From the NCBI GenBank assembly GCA_937919295.1, contig CALFRX010000154.1, positions 1 to 7,141 on the forward strand: 7,141 nucleotides of DNA. Direction: 5' to 3'. This DNA comes from an uncultured Peptococcaceae bacterium. Its GTDB lineage: Bacteria > Bacillota > Dehalobacteriia > UBA7702. The notes beneath the pieces were generated by a model. It saw only the letters and a list, made by a program, of their open reading frames with translations, had not been told where the DNA came from and searched no databases. Every line of letters begins with the position of its first letter. Positions within the stretch are counted from its first letter, which is position 1. The position numbers and the translations under genes were made by a program. Shown piece after piece: positions 1-5,950 of the stretch.

Positions 1-1155
1 AGCGCCCTTACGGCTTTGGCCAAACGGGCCGGGGAGAGCGTTGGCGGCGAAAACTACGCCGCCTCCTTTGCCTGGCAGGAGAAGGTTACCCCTCAAAAGG
101 TGGACAGCGAGGTTTACGACCTGGAAAAAATCGGCCTGATGATCCGGCAGGTAAACACTGCCGCTTGGGAGATTTCGGAAAAGATTAGCCAAGTTTCCTT
201 AGGTTACGGCGACGCCGCAAAAGAGGTACTGATCGCTTCGACAACGGGAAAATTGATCAAAAATCAGACGAAACGCAAGCGGTTTTTTGTAAAAATCATC
301 GCGCAAAAAGACGGCGAACCGCAAACCGCCATGGAAACCTTAGGCGATACCGGCGTTGTTTTTTCCTGGGACGAGGCGACCCTCATGGCCAAGGTGGAAG
401 CCGCGGCCAAGCGGGCGTTAAAACAACTGACTGCTAAAAACGCGCCTGCCGGCACCATGCCGGTGGTGCTTTCTTCCGAAGCCGGCGGCACCATGGTCCA
501 CGAAGCTTGCGGCCACGGATTAGAGGGGGACGCTGTGTCCAAGGGGCTTTCTCTCTATAAAGATAAAATCGGTGAAAAGGTGGCGGCGGAGGGTGTTACC
601 GTCATCGACGACGCGACCCTGCCCGATCACTACGGTTCCTACCGCTACGATGATGAGGGCAATCAGGGCAAGAAAAACATTCTCATCGAAAACGGTGTTT
701 TGAAACAGTATCTTTTCGATATCCGCTCCGCCCGTAAGATGGGTACTGCTTCCACCGGCAACGGACGGCGGGAGAGTTATCAGTACGCCCCCCAGGTACG
801 TATGAGCAACACCTTGATTGCCCCGGGGAAGGACGACCCCGCGGCGGTGATCGCCGATCTGAAGAGCGGTCTTTTCGTCGTGAAAATGGGTGGTGGACAA
901 GTCAATACCACCAACGGTGATTTTGTTTTTGAAGTTTCCGAAGCCTACCGCATTGAAAACGGCGCTTTGACCGTGCCGGTAAAAAACGCCTCCCTCATCG
1001 GCAACGGGCCGAAAACCCTCTCCGCGGTGTTTGCCGTCGGCGACGATCTCGGTTTCGCCATCGGTACCTGCGGCAAGGGAGGCCAAAGCGTCCCTGTGGG
1101 GGATGCTCAGCCAACGCTGGGAATTTCTGAATTGGTCGTGGGAGGAAAAGGTTGA
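1..1155 (+). CDS. tldD: TldD, metalloprotease subunit of TldD/TldE (5' truncated by window edge)
   Basis: This is the catalytic subunit of the TldD/TldE heterodimeric zinc protease. In E. coli the complex trims unfolded peptides, matures microcin B17 and degrades the antitoxin CcdA. The frame is already open at base 1, so the real start lies to the left. 384 residues are visible against roughly 460-480 for the family, so about 80-90 N-terminal residues are missing. The zinc motif HEACGHGLEGD (an HExxxH motif) lies at 499-531, and the downstream Cys ligand sits in GTCGKGGQSVPVG (Cys codon 1069-1071), as in E. coli TldD. The C-terminus GISELVVGGKG is typical of the family. The stop codon overlaps the start of the next gene, so the two subunits are probably translated in a coupled way. 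The TTG at 16 is internal and not a start. The call is secure; the physiological substrate here is unknown. Confidence 0.96.
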   Translation, partial: SALTALAKRAGESVGGENYAASFAWQEKVTPQKVDSEVYDLEKIGLMIRQVNTAAWEISEKISQVSLGYGDAAKEVLIASTTGKLIKNQTKRKRFFVKIIAQKDGEPQTAMETLGDTGVVFSWDEATLMAKVEAAAKRALKQLTAKNAPAGTMPVVLSSEAGGTMVHEACGHGLEGDAVSKGLSLYKDKIGEKVAAEGVTVIDDATLPDHYGSYRYDDEGNQGKKNILIENGVLKQYLFDIRSARKMGTASTGNGRRESYQYAPQVRMSNTLIAPGKDDPAAVIADLKSGLFVVKMGGGQVNTTNGDFVFEVSEAYRIENGALTVPVKNASLIGNGPKTLSAVFAVGDDLGFAIGTCGKGGQSVPVGDAQPTLGISELVVGGKG

Positions 1156-1157
1156 TG
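1141..1157 (+). promoter_or_regulatory. SD and stop/start overlap coupling tldD to tldE
   Basis: GGAGG at 1141-1145 lies inside the last tldD codons, 9 nt before the ATG at 1155. The tldD stop TGA (1153-1155) and the tldE ATG share one base (TGATG). This favours translational coupling and balanced amounts of the two subunits. A TTG at 1152 in the same frame is also possible as a start and would add one residue. Confidence 0.75.
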
Positions 1158-2483
1158 CAGCAAAAAAAGACAGTCGAAGACATCATGGCTTATGCCCTGA
1201 AAAAAGGAGCCGACCAATGCGAAGTGCTCTGGACGCGCTCGGTTTCCGCCACCACCCAGATGCGCCAGGGGGAAATCTCCGATGATAACGGCGCTTTCCG
1301 CCAAGGCTATTCTGTTCGTGTGATCAAAGACCAGGTTCCCGGTTTTTCCTACGGCACTCTGATTGACCGCGATATGCTGCGGCGTTCGGTGGATGACGCT
1401 TTGCTGTCCTGCGCTTTTGCCGAAGAAGATAAGGACTATTGCTTTACGCGGCCAAAAGCCGCTTATCCCATGATCCGGAGCAAACAGCCGGAAAAGATCA
1501 ATTTCAAGCAAAAGAAAGAAATCTTGGATCTCTTGGCAGAGGGCGCAAAAAGTGAGAAACAAATCGATAAGGTTGAACGCGTCGCGGTTTCGGAGCATAC
1601 CACCGCGACCTGTATTTTAAATTCCCTCGGTCTTGACCTTTGCCGGGAAAACGCTTTTGTCAGTGCCTCAGCCATGGTGGTGGCCAAAGACGGCGTCGAT
1701 GAGCAGACCGGCGGTTTTTTTAAGGCCGCCAACAGCTATTTTGATCTTGATTACAGGAATATCGGCGCCCATGCCGCCGCCGACGGCTACGCTAAATTGG
1801 GCGCCGCTCCCATCGCTACCGGGGAACTGCCGGTGATTTTTCACCCTGAAGCAGTTCTTGATCTGATCTCCCTGATTTTGCCGTCCTTCATGGGCGATCA
1901 TGTCCTTAAAGGCATGTCTGTTTTAAAAGGGAAGCTGAATCAAGTCATTGCTTCGCCAAAATTATCCCTCATCGACGACGCGTTGATGAAGGAAAGCGTC
2001 CTGAAGCTGCCTTTTGATGACGAAGGTGTGCCTTGCCGGGAAAACCGCCTGATCGGCGGCGGCAGATTGCAGAGGTTCCTTTATAACAACAAGTATGGGG
2101 CAAGGGCTAAGAAGGAGAGCACCGGCAATGGTTTCAGTGCTTCCCATAAAAGTCTGCCCTCTGTAGGGACGGCCAGCTACTACCTGGAAAAAGGAGATAC
2201 GCCTTTTCCCCGGATGATCCGGGGCACGGAGCGTGGTTTGTGGGTCAAAGATCTGATGGGGCTGCACATGGCAGATACCGTTACCGGTGATTTTTCCTTG
2301 GGGGCCGGCGGAAAGCTGATCGAAAAGGGAGAGGTCACCACCGGCGTGCGCGGGATCATGATCGTGGGGAATATTTTTGACCTATTAAAAGACGTGGAAG
2401 CCGTTGGTACGGATTTCACCGTTTACGGTAATATCGGCGCGCCGTCTTTGAAAATAAAATCTTTGAAAATCAGTGGTAAATAA
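1155..2483 (+). CDS. pmbA: TldE/PmbA, partner subunit of the TldD/TldE protease
   Basis: The 442-residue product matches the usual length of TldE/PmbA (about 450). It is the second subunit of the TldD/TldE protease: it shares the TldD fold, lacks the HExxxH zinc site and helps form the substrate channel. No HExxxH is present here, as expected. Family signatures are the DDEG segment (residues 288-291), STGNGF (322-327), GLHMADTVTGDFSLG (about 369-383), the following GxxIExGE, and a C-terminal GAPSLKIKSLKISG like the GSPSL ending of PmbA. The start at 1155 was chosen because it overlaps the tldD stop and has an SD 9 nt upstream. The pair probably acts in the cytoplasm on unfolded peptides; clients such as a bacteriocin precursor or antitoxin are not visible in the window. 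Confidence 0.95.
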   Translation: MQQKKTVEDIMAYALKKGADQCEVLWTRSVSATTQMRQGEISDDNGAFRQGYSVRVIKDQVPGFSYGTLIDRDMLRRSVDDALLSCAFAEEDKDYCFTRPKAAYPMIRSKQPEKINFKQKKEILDLLAEGAKSEKQIDKVERVAVSEHTTATCILNSLGLDLCRENAFVSASAMVVAKDGVDEQTGGFFKAANSYFDLDYRNIGAHAAADGYAKLGAAPIATGELPVIFHPEAVLDLISLILPSFMGDHVLKGMSVLKGKLNQVIASPKLSLIDDALMKESVLKLPFDDEGVPCRENRLIGGGRLQRFLYNNKYGARAKKESTGNGFSASHKSLPSVGTASYYLEKGDTPFPRMIRGTERGLWVKDLMGLHMADTVTGDFSLGAGGKLIEKGEVTTGVRGIMIVGNIFDLLKDVEAVGTDFTVYGNIGAPSLKIKSLKISGK

Positions 2484-2524
2484 TAGCATTATATGATAAA
2501 ATATATCTTGAGGTAAAGTTGCTG

Positions 2525-3580
2525 ATGAATAGGTTAGAGATTTTAAGAGAAGAACTGATCAACAACGAGCTCGACGCGATTTTTCTGCATCAGAGAGAAA
2601 ACGTCTTATATCTGACTGGCTTTTCCGGTACCACCGGCGGTCTTTTCGTGACTGGGGAAAAAGCGCTGCTCCTTGTGGACGGGCGCTATGAAGAGCAGGC
2701 GAAACAGCAATGCAGTGGCTATGAAATCGTCTTATCACCCCGTCCTTTTGAAATCGCTAAAGTGCTTTCCGGTGAAACGCGTATCGGCTTTGAAGAGGAT
2801 GTCCTGACCTACGAGGAGTACAACCTCTTAAAGAGCGAAGCCGCAAATGACGCTGTCTTCATCCCCGCTGCGGCAATCCTCAAAAAGATGCGGCTGACCA
2901 AAGACGAAGACGAGCTGGAAAAATTGAAACAGGCGGTAAAAATCGCTGACGACGCCTTTCATCATATATTGCCCTTTCTCAAAGAAGGCGTTTACGAAAT
3001 CGACATTGCCAACGAAATGGATTTTTATATGCGCAAACAAGGCGCCACAGGTCCTTCCTTCGACTTCATCATTGCCGGCGGCGCCCGCTCGGCGTTGCCT
3101 CACGGTGTTGCCGGCAAAAACAAGCTTAAGGCCCACGCGCCGGTATTGATGGATTATGGTTGTGTTTATGAGCATTACTGCTCCGATATTACACGAACCG
3201 TATTTTTGGGCGAACCCGGCGAGGAAGCCCGGGCCCTTTACCGTACGGTCAGCGAAGGCCAGAAGCGTGGTTACGCCTGTTCTTTGATGGGCAAGCCTGT
3301 GGCCTTTGCCGATCAGGGCGTGCGGGATTTCTTTGAAAAATGCGAACTGGATCAGTATTTTACCCACAGCCTCGGTCATGGCGTCGGTCTGGAAATCCAC
3401 GAAGACCCTGTGGTCAACAGCAAAAATATCGATAAATTCAAAAACGGTATGGTCTATACCATTGAACCCGGGCTTTATCTGCCGGGTTTCTGTGGTGTAC
3501 GCATTGAGGATATGGTACTCATGACGTATCAGGGGCCGCAGCAACTGACCGCGGCGCCTAAAGATCTGATTATCTTGTGA
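2525..3580 (+). CDS. M24 family Xaa-Pro-type aminopeptidase (YqhT/PepP-like)
   Basis: A 351-residue two-domain metallopeptidase. Residues 1-120 form a creatinase-type N-terminal domain (NVLYLTGFSGTTG, LLVDGRYEEQA) and the rest is the pita-bread catalytic domain. Counting from the ATG at 2525, the five dinuclear metal ligands are all present: D210 (MDYG), D221 (CSDITRT), H285 (THSLGHGVGLEIHEDP), E314 (TIEPGLY) and E328 (VRIEDMV). LPHG with H193 matches the catalytic histidine region. The family removes an N-terminal residue preceding proline. Length and the position directly before efp match B. subtilis YqhT. The chosen start has GAGG at 2510-2513; a TTG at 2519 in frame would add two residues. 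The 41-bp gap from tldE contains TATGAT-like AT-rich DNA but no convincing -35, so readthrough from tldDE is likely. Exact substrate preference cannot be read from sequence. Confidence 0.93.
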   Translation: MNRLEILREELINNELDAIFLHQRENVLYLTGFSGTTGGLFVTGEKALLLVDGRYEEQAKQQCSGYEIVLSPRPFEIAKVLSGETRIGFEEDVLTYEEYNLLKSEAANDAVFIPAAAILKKMRLTKDEDELEKLKQAVKIADDAFHHILPFLKEGVYEIDIANEMDFYMRKQGATGPSFDFIIAGGARSALPHGVAGKNKLKAHAPVLMDYGCVYEHYCSDITRTVFLGEPGEEARALYRTVSEGQKRGYACSLMGKPVAFADQGVRDFFEKCELDQYFTHSLGHGVGLEIHEDPVVNSKNIDKFKNGMVYTIEPGLYLPGFCGVRIEDMVLMTYQGPQQLTAAPKDLIIL

Positions 3581-3638
3581 TCAGTTTTGATCAATCTATT
3601 TTAGGATAACTTTTTACATTTTCAGGGGGTAAAGAAAA

Positions 3639-4202
3639 ATGATTTCTTCCAACGATTTTAGACCCGGTGTCACCATTGAAATTGACGGCGACGCTTACCA
3701 GGTATTGGAGTTTCAGCACGTAAAACCTGGGAAAGGCGCTGCTTTTGTCCGCACAAAAATGAGGAACGTGCGCACCGGCTCTACGGTGGAACGTACCTTT
3801 GATGCCGGGGAAAAAGTTCCCAAAGCGCATCTTGAACGTCGTGATATGGAATATCTTTATAACGACGGGGAATCCTATATATTCATGGATCAAGGAAACT
3901 ATGAACAGCTGCCCATCAGCGAAGAACAGCTGGGCGACGGTATCAAGTTCCTGATTGAAAACATGGTCTGTTCCGTCCTTTTTTATAAAGGCGATATTAT
4001 GGGCATCGACCTTCCCGGCCAGGTCACCTTGACCGTTACCGAAACGGAACCCGGGATCAAAGGCGACACCGCCTCCGGCGGTACCAAACCCGCGATTCTT
4101 CAAACCGGCGCCAAAGTGAACGTACCGTTCTTTATCAACGAAGGCGACCGTTTGAGAATTAACACCAAGACAGGAGAGTACATCGAAAGGGCGAAAGACT
4201 GA
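3639..4202 (+). CDS. efp: Elongation factor P
   Basis: EF-P binds between the ribosomal P and E sites and rescues ribosomes stalled at consecutive prolines. The 187-residue product has the standard three beta-barrel domains: a KOW-like N-domain (about 1-62), an OB domain (about 65-125) and a C-terminal OB domain ending GEYIERAKD, which closely fits the family ending. The tip loop HVKPGKGAAF places a lysine at residue 32, the position modified with 5-aminopentanol in B. subtilis and beta-lysylated in E. coli; which modification applies here is unknown. AGGGGG (3624-3629) lies 9 nt before the ATG. It follows the M24 peptidase by 58 bp with no terminator, as in the yqhT-efp arrangement of Bacillus. 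Both neighbours act on proline-containing sequences, one during synthesis and one during degradation. Confidence 0.98.
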   Translation: MISSNDFRPGVTIEIDGDAYQVLEFQHVKPGKGAAFVRTKMRNVRTGSTVERTFDAGEKVPKAHLERRDMEYLYNDGESYIFMDQGNYEQLPISEEQLGDGIKFLIENMVCSVLFYKGDIMGIDLPGQVTLTVTETEPGIKGDTASGGTKPAILQTGAKVNVPFFINEGDRLRINTKTGEYIERAKD

Positions 4203-4213
4203 GTTCGAATTTG

Positions 4214-4220
4214 AAAGGAG
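4214..4220 (+). promoter_or_regulatory. SD that fixes the start of the acidic protein at 4226
   Basis: AAAGGAG ends 5 nt before the ATG at 4226. An in-frame TTG at 4211 would place this SD inside the coding sequence, so the ATG is preferred. Confidence 0.8.
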
Positions 4221-4225
4221 AAATT

Positions 4226-4588
4226 ATGGGCGTTTTAAATGAAAAGCTGGCTTATCTCGAAGGTTATCTGGAGGGTCTCGAACTGAGCGATGAAACAAAA
4301 GAAGGCAAAGCCATTTACGCGATTGTCGACCTTTTGGAATCCCTCGTGGAAGAAAATGAAGACATGCAGGAAAGCCTCGGCGATCTGGAACAGTTAAGCG
4401 AGGAACTCGATGAAGACCTTGGCGAACTGGAAGAAATCCTTTTTGACGGCACCTGCGAATGCGAATGCGAATGCGACTGTGAAGATGACGACGATGAAAA
4501 CTATGAATTTGGCGAACTCGTCTATAGCGATGAGGATGAAGAAGACGAGGAAGAAGTAAAGGGCTGCGGTTGCGGCTGTGAAGAATAA
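4226..4588 (+). CDS. Small acidic Cys-rich protein, CD1247 N-terminal-domain type
   Basis: A 120-residue, extremely acidic protein of unknown function. Residues 1-70 (KLAYLEGYLEGLEL, then TKEGKAIYAIVDLLESL and a long Glu/Asp-rich helix) resemble the clostridial CD1247 N-terminal domain, a helical or coiled-coil module often encoded near efp; this assignment is from memory of the family and not a search. In those relatives the C-terminus is usually a zinc ribbon with two CPxC-like knuckles. Here it is different: five cysteines at 77, 79, 81, 83 and 85 as CECECECDC, an acidic stretch with YEFGELVY, and three cysteines at 114, 116 and 118 as GCGCGC. Eight cysteines in CXC spacing suggest metal binding, which is inference. 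It lies 23 bp after efp, most likely in the same operon, and ends in tandem stops (TAATAA) just before a terminator. Confidence 0.8.
   Translation: MGVLNEKLAYLEGYLEGLELSDETKEGKAIYAIVDLLESLVEENEDMQESLGDLEQLSEELDEDLGELEEILFDGTCECECECDCEDDDDENYEFGELVYSDEDEEDEEEVKGCGCGCEE
4454..4477 (+). repeat. Hexanucleotide tandem repeat encoding Cys-Glu units
   Basis: TGCGAA occurs three times in a row, followed by TGCGAC, encoding CECECECD inside the acidic protein. Units of six bases could expand or contract without shifting the frame, changing the number of cysteines. Confidence 0.85.
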
Positions 4589-4602
4589 TAAATCATAAAT
4601 CA

Positions 4603-4633
4603 AAGGCCCTCGGCAAGCGCCGGGGGCCTTTTT
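4603..4633 (+). terminator. Rho-independent terminator closing the tldD-efp block
   Basis: A 12-bp stem pairs AAGGCCCTCGGC (4603-4614) with GCCGGGGGCCTT (4619-4630) with one T-G wobble, around the tetraloop AAGC, and is followed by a run of five T (4629-4633, overlapping the stem end). It begins 14 bases after the acidic gene stop. On the other strand the tail is only TTTG, so it should terminate rightward transcription best. Confidence 0.9.
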
Positions 4634-4827
4634 CTGTGTCGGTAAATTGCTTATAGCGGTGTTTTGCCCAATGCTTGCGCTTAAAAAAGGCCAAAGGGTT
4701 CTTTAAAGTCAAGCATCAGCGCAAAGGTATGGGCATTTGCCTGAAAACGCCTTGTGTACCATGGGAAACAGTGGTGGCTTACTTAATAAACCGTGGCATC
4801 GGCGGGTGGGGAATACCCTCAATGGTT
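4634..4827. other. Gap between convergent genes, no gene seen
   Basis: These 194 bp separate the terminator from the end of the response regulator gene. Only short broken frames exist on either strand, none with a ribosome binding site. No clear leftward terminator for the regulator gene was found; the nearest T-run on the minus strand (around 4682-4688) lacks a good stem. The frame rightward from 4675 is a chance TTG-start frame that runs into the antisense of the regulator. Confidence 0.5.
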
Positions 4828-5559
4828 TCAAATTCCAGAATCCTTACATTCTGTTCTGATTTCCGTAATTCTTTTGAGCACTTGCTTTCGCATGGATCTA
4901 CTGATAGGGAGGGTTTTTCCGTTTTCCAAAACCATTTCATGACCTTCGCAGCTTTTTACCCAAAGATAATTGACGATATATGATTTGTGAATATGCAGAA
5001 AAGAAAAGGGCTTGATTTGTTCGTATATTTCGCATAGTTTTCCGTAAAACGTATCTTCGCCGCCGGCAAAGACGAGTTTAATTTTTCTGGCGTTACTTTC
5101 AAAATAGTAAATATCACTCAGGGGGATTCTTTTTGTTGTACCTTTTATTTGATAGGAAAAGCACTTTGTATCCCTCTGGCCCATTCTCAGCGTCAATTTA
5201 AGGCAGCAGATCACTTGTTGGGGATCAATGGGCTTTACCAAAAAATTCAGGGGGTGGATTGCGAACAGATCCATTGCGTACTCCTGTTTTGAGGAAACAA
5301 AAACGATTTGACTCAATTGATTATCCAGGGTTTTTCGGATGTAAATGCCGATGTCGATGCCGTTGATTTTGTATAATTCAATGTCTAGGAAAATCAAGTC
5401 AAAATAATGGCCTTTTCCCAGATCCTCGTATAAAGACTCTCCGTTTGTATAAACAGCAATACGAATTGATTCAAGAAAATCGCCGCTCTGGCTTTCGATG
5501 GTCTCGGTAATTTCTTTGCAAATCAACGGTTCATCGTCACAAATGGCAATCTTGATCAT
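4828..5559 (-). CDS. LytTR-family response regulator (orphan)
   Basis: A 243-residue two-domain transcription factor of the AgrA/ComE/VirR type. The receiver domain (about 1-120) has the acidic pair D8-D9 (ICDDEP), the phospho-acceptor D59 (LIFLDIEL), S89 at the switch Ser/Thr position (VFVSSKQEYAMD) and K109 (FLVKPI), so it should be phosphorylatable. The LytTR DNA-binding domain (about 135-235) is recognised by IPLSDIYYFES, FLHIHKSYIVNY and LPISRSMRKQV; such domains bind pairs of short direct repeats. The start was set at 5559 because AGGAGA (5570-5575 on the plus strand as TCTCCT) lies 10 nt upstream; the in-frame ATG at 5586 has no SD and would add nine residues. No histidine kinase, AgrB or AgrD-like gene is in the window, so its partner must be elsewhere. 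A direct repeat upstream suggests autoregulation. Confidence 0.93.
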   Translation of the reverse strand: MIKIAICDDEPLICKEITETIESQSGDFLESIRIAVYTNGESLYEDLGKGHYFDLIFLDIELYKINGIDIGIYIRKTLDNQLSQIVFVSSKQEYAMDLFAIHPLNFLVKPIDPQQVICCLKLTLRMGQRDTKCFSYQIKGTTKRIPLSDIYYFESNARKIKLVFAGGEDTFYGKLCEIYEQIKPFSFLHIHKSYIVNYLWVKSCEGHEMVLENGKTLPISRSMRKQVLKRITEIRTECKDSGI

Positions 5560-5569
5560 TTCGTAACGC

Positions 5570-5575
5570 TCTCCT
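5570..5575 (-). promoter_or_regulatory. SD of the LytTR regulator gene, decides the start
   Basis: AGGAGA on the minus strand, 10 nt before the ATG at 5559. It lies downstream of the alternative ATG at 5586, which has only AT-rich DNA before it. Confidence 0.75.
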
Positions 5576-5602
5576 GTATTATTCATGTTATTTTACGTAT
5601 TT

Positions 5603-5608
5603 GTTATA
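5603..5608 (-). promoter_or_regulatory. Candidate -10 box for the LytTR regulator gene
   Basis: TATAAC on the minus strand, 43 nt upstream of the start codon. At the matching -35 position (5626-5631) the sequence is GGTAAT, a poor match. A weak -35 with direct repeats just upstream is what an activator-dependent LytTR promoter would look like. Confidence 0.35.
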
Positions 5609-5644
5609 TTCGATCTTTATTTATGATTACCTTTATTTTTCGAC

Positions 5645-5680
5645 TTTTTACATTTAGAATGACCGTTTTTTACATGTAAG
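5645..5680 (-). promoter_or_regulatory. Candidate LytTR operator: direct repeat with 22-bp period
   Basis: On the plus strand TTTTTACAT occurs at 5645-5653 and again at 5667-5675, exactly 22 bp apart; the match continues loosely (ACATTTAG versus ACATGTAAG). LytTR regulators such as AgrA and ComE bind two roughly 9-bp direct repeats about two helical turns apart. The site lies 14 bp upstream of the candidate -35 position of the regulator's own gene. Assignment as a binding site is inference. Confidence 0.45.
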
Positions 5681-5754
5681 ACAAAGAGCATAAGGTTTGT
5701 GTTAGAATGAATAATAAAAAAAGTATTTTCAAAGAAGCGAACATTGATTTCAAG

Positions 5755-5780
5755 AAATCCTTCGCAGACTGTAAATGAGC
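5755..5780 (-). repeat. Inverted repeat, left arm
   Basis: On the minus strand this reads GCTCATTTACAGTCTGCG followed by AAGGATTT. It matches the right arm at 6028-6053 at 24 of 26 positions, including a 19-base identical core (TACAGTCTGCGAAGGATTT, 5755-5773). In one minus-strand frame it reads LIYSLRRIS then a stop, against LLYSLRRIF in the right arm. Confidence 0.9.
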
Positions 5781-5842
5781 ATTCTATTGTAATCAAACCG
5801 TTTTTACGGCGCTTTATCTTTGCCAACATTCACGCACGGACA

Positions 5843-5900
5843 TTTTTATCATCTTAATAGTCATGCCAGCCACCTACTGTGCATTTACCCATGATAAAAA
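5843..5900. repeat. Split 10-bp inverted repeat
   Basis: TTTTTATCAT (5843-5852) and ATGATAAAAA (5891-5900) are perfect reverse complements 38 bp apart. It could be a looping operator or chance in AT-rich DNA. It lies inside the larger inverted repeat. Confidence 0.55.
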
Positions 5901-5917
5901 CAATTCGTAATGTAACG

Positions 5918-5931
5918 GCATAACGTTATGC
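5918..5931. promoter_or_regulatory. 14-bp perfect palindrome, candidate operator
   Basis: GCATAACGTTATGC is a perfect dyad without spacer, 19 bp upstream of the ATG at 5951. Its symmetry suits a dimeric regulator such as a TetR-family protein, one of which is encoded at 6343. A preceding TAACGGCA adds a partial direct repeat. Binding by any protein is inference. Confidence 0.45.
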
Positions 5932-5950
5932 ATTTCCTTTCAGGGGGAAG

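Noticed and set aside
520..1086. Long antisense frames over tldD, tldE and the M24 gene
   Set aside because: They are shadows of strongly conserved coding regions on the plus strand and have no domain of their own.
2463..2502. Promoter between tldE and the M24 gene
   Set aside because: TTGAAA and TATGAT are 23 bp apart, too far, and the other -10 candidate lacks a -35. Readthrough is simpler.
4593..4717. Minus-strand frame reading LKNPLAFFKRKHWAKH through the terminator
   Set aside because: It is short, has no start or SD, and runs through the efp-block terminator. It might be a fragment of repeat DNA but cannot be supported.
4760..4850. Alternative-frame C-terminus of the LytTR gene (minus strand, GIPHPPMPRFIK before a stop)
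   Set aside because: It looked like a frameshifted tail or an AgrD-like peptide, but the in-frame LytTR domain is complete at normal length, there is no SD or start for a separate peptide, and no AgrD Cys-ring motif.
4675..4983. Rightward 102-codon frame with a TTG start
   Set aside because: Half of it is antisense to the LytTR regulator gene, and it has no SD and no recognisable domain.
5617..5829. Leftward 70-codon frame across the intergenic region
   Set aside because: It has no ribosome binding site, crosses both the candidate operator and the left repeat arm, and its Lys/Asn/Phe-rich composition is what AT-rich non-coding DNA gives. The ITIECSF stretch recalls pilin-like signatures, but that lies beside repeat DNA and is not enough.
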